DNA of 12,564 nt, taken from contig MU657288.1 of assembly GCA_026770575.1 (NCBI GenBank), positions 15,484-28,047 of the forward strand. The letters are read 5' to 3'. Position numbers and translations under genes: made by a program. This DNA is from Pelagophyceae sp. CCMP2097 (Eukaryota > Sar > Pelagophyceae). The notes under the pieces were generated by a model. It worked only from the letters and a program-made list of their open reading frames with translations. It searched no databases and was not told where the DNA came from. Below, piece after piece: positions 7,626 to 12,564 of the stretch (position 1 is its first letter; every line of letters starts with the position of its first letter).

Positions 7626-9775
7626 CTCCGCCGATGTACGTGGAGGTAGTCCTCGGGCATGTCCCACTTGAAGGCGATCCAGAGCTCGCGCGGCGAGGTT
7701 GGTTCGCAGTTATTGACGATGGTGCCGAAGAGGCTCCGCAGCTGCGCCGGGTTCTGCGCGAGCTTGGCCTCCTCCATGCAGGCCCGCCACTCGCCGTCTT
7801 CTTGAAGGAGATTTCGCGCTCGGCACGCGGCCACGAACGTGTCGTAGGTGACGCCGTTGTATTCCCGCACGTCGGCCCAGTCGCAGGCTCCACGCACGTG
7901 TTGGAGGAGGGTGCGAAAGTAGTACGCCCCGCCCTGCTTTGGAGAGACGGTGTAGATGCGGCCGAGCGTGTCGCTCGAGCAGTCGTATTGGTAGAGGCCG
8001 GGGCGCGCGCGTCGTCGGGGCAGCCCTGCTTGCGCGGCTCCCACACCTTCTCCAGGAACCTAAAGTGCGCCGGCGTGTCGACGTAGAGGATCGTCCGCGG
8101 GTCCACCTCGTTGCGCTTTAACCACCCAGCGCCGCGCGTGGCCTCGGATGCGTTGGCCTTCTTGTTCGGGCCTAACCACGCCGTGAGCGTCGTGGCGGGA
8201 GGCACAGCGGCTGCGAGTTCGGCGAGTACGGCGCGAGAGGCGTCGTCCGCGTCGTCGACCCAGTACGTGCGCTGGCCGTTCTCGAGGTGGACGACCAACG
8301 GCTCGCACGGTGGGTAGCGAGCGTGGGTGTGACCCCCGGGGAGACGGTGGTAGGCCTCGGTCGCGCAGACGTAGCGACCGTTGGCGTAGTTGTCGATCGA
8401 TCTCGTTGACGTTCTGTCGATGGGCGGGCGCGTCGTTGGCGTCGATCTGGCAAGTTGCGCAGTCGTGGCCCTTGGAGGCGTACTTGTGGATGTACTTGAT
8501 CGACCTCACAGAGTGGCAAAACTCGACGTTGATGTGGCAGTCGTACTTCTTGCAGAGGTACGGGTTGTATGGCACAACCCAGCGGTTGTCGATGGCAATG
8601 TCCTCGAACGTGTCGTCGCTCCGGCGGACTTTCTTGGCGAATAAGCGACCGCCGTTTGGTGTGCTCCGTCGGCGGTAGATGGGCATGCCGTCGCTGGGGA
8701 ACGTCGTATCGTCGGCGAAATCCTTGGGGAAGTCCTTTGAGCACTTGTTGTCCTGCATGCACGGCGCGTTGAGGTTCTGAGCGCCGCACGGGTTGTGCGT
8801 CATCTGGCCCGTGACGACCTTGTACAGGTCCGGCTGCGTGTCGGGGTTGGGGATCTCGGCGGAGACGTCCTCGTCCACCAAGTCGACGTTGACGCCCTGC
8901 GCCAGGATGAGGAGGATGTGCGCGTGGGGGAGGCCGCGCTTCTGGTGCTCGATGGCGTACGTATAGGCCACGCAGCTGCCGAAGATGCCGTGCTGGTGGA
9001 TGTCGGCGATGAGCGCCGCGAGCTTCATGCGGAAGACGCGCACGATGATGTCGGGCCGGTCAGAGGTAGTCAGTCCTGGAAGCAGGGCGTCGGTGATCTC
9101 TTTCCACTTGGGGTTCGTGGTCATGGTGATGAAGAAGTGCGGCTTATCGTATTTGCGGACCATCGCCATGCTGTCCTGGTACGCGGTGTTCAACTCGCGC
9201 GGGCCGCCAATAAACGACGGCGCGAGGACGACGCGCTTGCCGACGTTAGCAGCGCCACCGGCTTGGGCTGCATCCGTGAGGCCGCCGCAGCACGCGGCGC
9301 GGATCGTATTCTGGTGAAGTTTCTGCCACAGCAGGCGCGACGCCTCCTGCTTGGCAAATGCGTCGAGGATGTACCCTTGCATCAGCCGCCCGCCGCGATG
9401 CAGGGCGGAGAAGTCGCGGGCGCCGTTTGATTTCTTCGAGCCCGCCTGGAGCGCGGTGGTGTCACGCTCGTGTAGTCGATAGCCGTAGAAGTCGCCCTCG
9501 CTGCAATTCTTGTTGGAGTTCAGCTTGGGGATTTCGAGGTGGAAGCCGCCCGTCTTGCCGTCGAAGAAGAAGAGTGGGTAGTGCAGCGCATCACGCGAAC
9601 GGTGGAGGCCGCTGACCGTCTGGATGTTAGACGGGTTGGGGCCGCCCGGGTCCGCGGCGGCCCGAAGGTGCATCGTGATGTCGCGATGCTCGATGTTCGT
9701 CAAATCCGCCTCGTCGGACCCCTCGATGATGATGGCGAGCTCGTTTACCTGCGCTTCTCTGCTTTCGCCCCGCTG
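7626..9775 (-). CDS. Helitron gene exon 3: HUH/Y2 Rep nuclease domain (Helitron-like N-terminal domain)
   Basis: The exon starts with VNELAIIIEG and RDITMHL, as in the Helitron N-terminal domain. FFITMTTNPKW is near 9133-9101. The metal-binding HUH site sits in EHQKRGLPHAHILLIL (His codons 8926-8918), and the paired tyrosines in SIKYIHKYASKG (Tyr codons at 8494-8492 and 8482-8480). These residues nick the transposon strand and bind covalently to the 5' end. Two frameshifts follow the nuclease core: a GATC duplication at 8394-8401, after which the text continues as NYANGRYVCATEAYHRL, and two extra bases in the CG run near 8003-8011, after which SSDTLGRIYTVSPKQGG and HVRGACDWADVREYNGV continue the family pattern. 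The exon ends in a GGAG-GTGCG donor near 7626. Confidence 0.93.
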
Positions 9776-9865
9776 CTGGCGTGGTTAAACAGGCCCTAAT
9801 CTCTCACGGGCGCCGGGGGGAGACCCCCCGGACCCCCCCCGTCGCTTCGATCGACGAAGACGTAC
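9776..9865 (-). other. Putative 90-bp intron made almost wholly of the palindromic GC-rich repeat (introner-like)
   Basis: The donor is GTACGT and the acceptor CCACGCCAG, in phase 0, and 90 is a multiple of three, so both flanking exons stay in one frame. Without splicing, a TAA at 9787-9785 would cut the protein just before the Rep domain. The body is the repeat with GGGGGG-TCT-CCCCCC (gene sense) at its centre, then GGCGCCCGTGAGAGATTAGG and a TTTAAC stretch that could be the branch site. CCACG occurs at both edges and may be the trace of a target-site duplication. The retained exons fit the Helitron family (last codons ...GNVAT, next QRGESREAQVNELA). Confidence 0.75.
9780..9860 (+). repeat. 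Introner-like palindromic repeat inside the 90-bp Helitron intron
   Basis: It carries CAGGCCCTAATCTCTCACGG, the GGGGGG-AGA-CCCCCC palindrome at 9815-9829, and CCGTCGCTTCGATCGACGAAG. It fills nearly the whole intron and has the same orientation relative to the gene as the copy at 7509-7599. Confidence 0.8.
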
Positions 9866-10535
9866 CGTGGCGACGTTGCCGCGGCGCACGCGAACGTCAG
9901 CGGACCGATCCTCGGCGAGGATGATGAGCCGCCCGTCGGTGACGGTGGAGTTGTCGAGGTACTCCTTCGCCAAGCGGAACGTCTTCGCAAGAGCGTTATC
10001 TCGGAGGAGCGCGGTGGTGAGCGCGCCCATGGTGGCGGGGTTGAGGCGCTGTTCGCGGGTGCGGTGCGCGATTTGGTCATCAGGGTCGAGGAGGTAGACC
10101 TGCGCGCCCTTAGGCTCGGTACCGGCGGCCGCGCCGAGCGCGCCGACGTAGTGGCGGACCTCGCCGGAGATGCGCAGCGCGGCAATCGGGTCCGTCCGCA
10201 TGGAGCCGTCCGGGTTGCGCCGCTTGATCGTCTCGTCGTTGACCTTCATCGAGCACACATTCAGCTGATTGTTGTAGCCGCGCATGTGGCTGCGGAACTC
10301 CTGGGATTGAGCGTCGTTCGCGAAGTAGAGGCCCTTGACGTCCGGCGGCGGATCTGGTACGGCGTCGAGTTTGACCTTGCCGCCGCCACAGCAGCCCGTG
10401 TAGACGCCCGTTTGGTTCGCCTCCGGCGTCCAGTAAAGTGCGCCGCAGTTCTGGCGCACGTTGTCGAACGCGCCGCAGTAGTGCGTCGTGACGCTGTTCT
10501 CGTCGAAGTCGTCGAGGTTGCACACCGCCGCCTTG
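9866..10535 (-). CDS. Helitron gene exon 2: Helitron-specific Cys motif region before the Rep domain
   Basis: This exon carries the stretch that precedes the Rep domain in most Helitron proteins. HYCGAF...NCGALYW (Cys codon near 10447) is followed by GCCGGGKVKL (near 10393-10370), matching the family pattern of Cys-Gly-Ala-Leu-aromatic then CC-x-x-GKV-x-L. Further on, RSHMRGYNNQLNVCSMKV fits the usual R-x-YN segment, and a segment with GAQVYLLDPDDQIAHRTREQ follows; this part is thought to be structural or DNA-binding. The frame is open throughout. It runs on into the following intron until a TAA at 9787-9785, which is removed if the intron is spliced. GC-rich codon use matches the rest of the gene. 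Confidence 0.85.
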
Positions 10536-10598
10536 CTGGCGTGCGCACAGCGGCCGCGCATAGCCTTGGCGTGGCGCGGAGCGCGAGCGCGTGCTTAC
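10536..10598 (-). other. Putative GT-AG intron, 63 bp, phase 2
   Basis: The upstream exon hits an in-frame TAA that lies inside a strong donor, GTAAGC. Removing 63 bases up to CACGCCAG restores the same frame into the conserved Helitron N-terminal region. The acceptor matches that of the next intron (CCACGCCAG). It contains none of the palindromic repeat found in two other introns. A nearer AG (34 bp) would break the frame. An alternative is that TAA is a plain nonsense mutation and these bases are coding, since the interval also contains a Cys. Confidence 0.55.
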
Positions 10599-11403
10599 AT
10601 AGCGCGGCGGCGGTCCTGGCCCTCCGCCGTGAGCATGTCGAGGCGTCTACGAACCCTTCCGCGGAGGTTCCTAAAGCGCCTCTTGCACTCCCCGCATGGG
10701 GGCCCGGGCGGTTTGGCGCAGTTGTCGCAAGGATCTTCTCCGCGATCGACCCGCGCGAGCGCAGCAACGTCTTCCTCGTGGCGTAGGGCTTCTGCGCGCA
10801 GTTTGTCAGCGGCGCGAGCGGCTACGGTGGCAGCGGTAGCAGCTTTGCGGGCGGCCTGTGCTGCTAAAAGGTCGAGCTTCGCTTGCTCCCGTGGGTTGGG
10901 TGGATCGCCGGTGCGTCGTGGTGGCGGTGGCGGCGCGCCGCCGCCTCGTGGTGGCGGCGGCGGTGGTGGTGGCGGTGGTGGCGGTGGTGACGGCGGCGGG
11001 GCGCCACCGTCGTTGCACGTTCGACAGCAGCGAATCAAACGTCTTCGTTGAGCGGGTCCGGGACGCCGCACCACGCGTAGAGGTGCCGGTCGCAGCTTCG
11101 GCACGCGTGCGCCGCAGTGATTATGTGCGGCGCCATGCCGCATTCATTTGCGCATGGTCCCAGGTTGTGCGTGGCGCAGTAGCTCGCCGCGATGCGGGGG
11201 AGCTCTGCGCGTTGGTGGACGTCGACTAGGGGCGCCTGGGTGTAGGCGGCGCCGTCCAGTTCTTTGCCGAGCAACGTATGCAGCAGCGCGTCGTCGGTCG
11301 TAACAGGAGCATTCAACCGACGGCGAACGATCCTCCGTGGCAGCAAGCTCGCCGCGTCGAGTCTCGGCCGGCCGGTGCCTCTGGAGGGTTGACCTCGGGC
11401 CAT
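10599..11403 (-). CDS. Helitron gene exon 1: Cys/His-rich N-terminus, polyproline and Ala-rich linker, CxxC pair
   Basis: The first part (11403 to about 11036) reads as a basic N-terminus followed by a Cys/His cluster with the spacing CxxxHxxxxCxxxC and then CxxCxxxxHxxCG, which looks like a zinc finger. It ends at a stop at 11037-11035, but in the next frame the text continues with CCRTC, so a one-base loss in the TTT run near 11036 is likely. A long proline run (about 10920-11008) follows, encoded by a GGTGGC-type repeat, then an Ala/Arg/Glu-rich probable helix, then CDNC...CGEC (two CxxC pairs) and a basic tail. The role of this N-terminal extension is unknown; DNA binding by the zinc-finger-like cysteines is inference. 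The exon ends at a GTAAGC donor. Confidence 0.6.
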
Positions 11404-11852
11404 CACATTGTCTTCGAAGCCGCCTTTGGCGACAGTTATTCAAATATTGACAGTGAAAATATAGAAATCCATGCAAATATTGAAAGTGAAAATATAGAAA
11501 TTCGAGCTGAATGCTTGAAGGATGCAAAACAATTGAAACTGATCTGGATTTTAAAAAAGCCTCAATAACATTATTTTTATTTTTTTGAACAATTGGGACA
11601 GCAACAATGATCATCAGCCGAATCGCACCCAAAACAATGACTGTGAAGAGAGGAGTCCTAGACAGGCGCGCCATGGGTCGCTGTTTTTGACTATAATAAT
11701 GGTACTCAGAGTAAGAACCGAACTCCAATCGAAAGCTTTCAGTGGTGATGGGCATCGTAACAACAGTGTGCTAAAAGTGCACCATCTTTGCAATCAGCGC
11801 AGATTAGACGCCGATAGATTGGTGGTGTAAGCTGTTTTGTTATAATAGGAGA
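11404..11852. other. AT-rich 5' flank of the Helitron gene
   Basis: Composition drops sharply to AT-rich next to the GC-rich gene. It holds a 33-bp tandem duplication (11441-11473 and 11474-11506, 29 of 33 identical, starting CAAATATTGA) and TATATTTT-like stretches on the minus strand that could serve as a promoter. An open frame starting ATG at 11755 (minus) includes a hydrophobic run LFTVIVLGAIRLMIIVAVPI but then runs into the tandem repeat and the out-of-frame Helitron exon, so I do not call it a gene. Confidence 0.35.
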
Positions 11853-11990
11853 AGGGCGGTACAGACGCTCATCTCCTCCGGGCGCCGGGGAAAGACCCCC
11901 CGTACCCCCCTACGCGCGCATCGCGTTGAAATTTCCCCCCGTCGCTTCGCTCCCGAGCCGAGGAGTGCGGTACAATTCCTAATCGCTAAA
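11853..11990 (+). repeat. Introner-like palindromic repeat, intergenic copy with a short insertion
   Basis: It begins GGGCGGTACAGACGCTCATC and ends GTGCGGTACAATTCCTAATC, repeating the motif pair seen at 5184-5272. The core GGCGCCGGGGAAAGACCCCC is present, then about 25 extra bases (near 11910-11933) separate it from CCCCCCGTCGCTTCG. It lies upstream of the Helitron gene. Confidence 0.7.
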
Positions 11991-12240
11991 AATGGGGCCC
12001 ATAAGCGGGATCAAACATCTTGAGAATTGATAGTTAGTTACGCATTATATTGAATTTATGCTAATCTGTGGAGTTTCGGAATATGTGGTATTCAAGTTCA
12101 TGTTTCGGGTTTCGGGTTTCGGAATTCGGGCCGATAGGAAATCGCCAGTCGGATGTCCTGATAGAAAATCCACTGTGCTCCCCCGCAACGCAGCAAAGAT
12201 ATCGCAGCGAAGTTGGATGAAGAAGAGCGCCGTTTGCGTC
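11991..12240. other. Region downstream of the copia fragment; expected 3' LTR not delimited
   Basis: A polypurine tract and 3' LTR should follow the copia stop on the minus strand. A purine-rich GCGGGGGAG lies at about 12180, but I cannot identify LTR ends without the partner LTR, which is outside the window. The stretch also holds a short tandem of TTTCGGG at about 12101-12120 (plus strand) and AT-rich DNA at 12025-12100. No gene is seen. Confidence 0.35.
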
Positions 12241-12564
12241 CTAGACATTGCCCGTGGCAAAGTCGTCGAAGCGCTGGAACGATGCGACGTCCATCTTGGT
12301 CGTGTAATCGGCGATCATGTCCGCGGATTTCTTGTAGACTATGCCAATGTCGCCGTCGTCGAGCGACTTCAGCACAAAGCCAAAGTTGAGTCGCAAATGG
12401 CGCGTGCGCGCCGTGAGGTCGCGGCGGCGAAGTTGCATAATGGCCGCCTCGTTGTCCTCGAAAATGACCGTCGGTGGAAGCGAAATGCCGAGCGCAAACG
12501 AAAGGAGGCGCCGCGTGCAGAGGACGGCGCGCACGCACAGCATTAACGCATAAACCTCCGCCTC
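12241..12564 (-). CDS. Ty1/copia-type retrotransposon polyprotein, RNase H C-terminus (partial, 5' end outside window)
   Basis: The frame is open from the window edge to a stop at 12243-12241, about 107 residues. It begins EAEVYALM, the segment with the RNase H catalytic Glu, then VIFEDNEAAIMQL (catalytic Asp near 12456), RTRHLRLNFGFV, and GIVYKKSADMIADYTTKMD with the last Asp. This order is the C-terminal RNase H of Ty1/copia polyproteins (E, DN, R-x-x-H, AD-x-x-TK), which removes the RNA strand during reverse transcription. It ends about 20 residues after TTK, as is usual. No frameshift is seen in the visible part. Reverse transcriptase and integrase would lie to the right, outside the window. 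Confidence 0.85.
   Translation of the reverse strand, partial: EAEVYALMLCVRAVLCTRRLLSFALGISLPPTVIFEDNEAAIMQLRRRDLTARTRHLRLNFGFVLKSLDDGDIGIVYKKSADMIADYTTKMDVASFQRFDDFATGNV

Larger units (their letters stand above)
5713..11403 (-). mobile_element. Helitron (rolling-circle DNA transposon), autonomous type but decayed; termini not located
   Basis: The span covers the coding part of a Helitron. The hallmarks occur in the right order on the minus strand: Cys-rich motif, HUH/Y2 Rep nuclease, then a Pif1-family helicase. Helitrons move by single-strand nicking through paired tyrosines and rolling-circle copying, and end in 5'-TC and 3'-CTRR preceded by a hairpin, without inverted repeats or target duplication. 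The true element must extend beyond both coordinates. I looked beyond 5713 on the left and 11403 on the right and could not find a convincing TC start or a hairpin followed by CTRR, so the limits are those of the gene only. Coding DNA is strongly GC-rich, while the DNA just upstream (11404-11852) is AT-rich. Confidence 0.93.
5713..11403 (-). pseudogene. Helitron Rep-helicase gene, five exons, with four frameshifts and one nonsense codon
   Basis: Proposed exons in gene order are 11403-10599, 10535-9866, 9775-7626, 7454-6160 and 6106-5713, about 5.3 kb or 1,770 codons, within the usual size of Helitron RepHel proteins. I chose ATG at 11403 because the ATG just upstream (in ACAATGTGATGG) is followed at once by a stop and the DNA further upstream is AT-rich. 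Breaks against the family pattern are: loss of one base near 11036; a 4-base tandem duplication (GATC twice) at 8394-8401; two extra bases in a GC-dinucleotide run near 8003-8011; loss of one base near 7366; and a TAG at 6440-6438. All catalytic motifs are intact, so decay is recent or some indels are sequencing errors. Intron junctions are inferred from reading frame and GT-AG ends, not from transcripts. Confidence 0.88.

Noticed and set aside
6610..10786. Many plus-strand open frames of 70-240 codons opposite the Helitron gene
   Set aside because: They are antisense shadows of the GC-rich Helitron exons, rich in Val, Arg and Asp and without domains.
11144..11755. Minus-strand open frame with a hydrophobic segment upstream of the Helitron start
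   Set aside because: Only the first 60 residues look protein-like; the rest is a tandem repeat and then the wrong frame of Helitron exon 1. No clear splice link to the gene.

Overview
This window looks like transposon-rich DNA from a nucleus-encoded eukaryotic genome, most likely a GC-rich unicellular alga or other protist. The support is indirect: a Helitron gene interrupted by GT-AG introns, a Ty1/copia fragment, MITE-like inverted-repeat elements, long homopolymer C tracts and sharp swings between very GC-rich and AT-rich DNA. The species cannot be named from the sequence.

The right half (about 5713-11403, minus strand) is one decayed but nearly full-length Helitron Rep-helicase gene. In gene order it holds a Cys/His-rich N-terminus, a polyproline and alanine-rich linker with a CxxC pair, the Helitron Cys motif, the HUH/Y2 Rep nuclease, and a Pif1-type helicase with motifs from Walker A to the C-terminal motifs. 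The pieces join through four putative GT-AG introns (10536-10598, 9776-9865, 7455-7625, 6107-6159). Four frameshifts and one in-frame TAG remain, so this copy is a pseudogene or the assembly has indel errors.

Two of the four introns carry the same short GC-rich repeat with a GGGGGG-AGA-CCCCCC palindromic core. The repeat also lies outside genes at 5184-5272 and 11853-11990, and its core recurs in opposite orientation inside a second, longer repeat at 3212-3352 and 4114-4254. This resembles introner-like intron birth and is the most interesting signal here.

The left half (1-5180) has no gene I can recognise. It holds two copies of a roughly 497-bp inverted-repeat element (259-756 and 3562-4058; the second has perfect 22-bp TIRs and a 59-base C run), the two copies of the 140-bp repeat, a 73-bp element with 16-bp perfect inverted repeats (908-980), a direct-plus-inverted array of a TTTGGACA unit (2513-2614) and several perfect hairpins. 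The far right edge (12241-12564, minus) is the C-terminal RNase H end of a Ty1/copia-type polyprotein running out of the window.

The Helitron and the copia element are unrelated in function. Each gene would have acted only in its own mobility, and the small repeats look like non-autonomous passengers.
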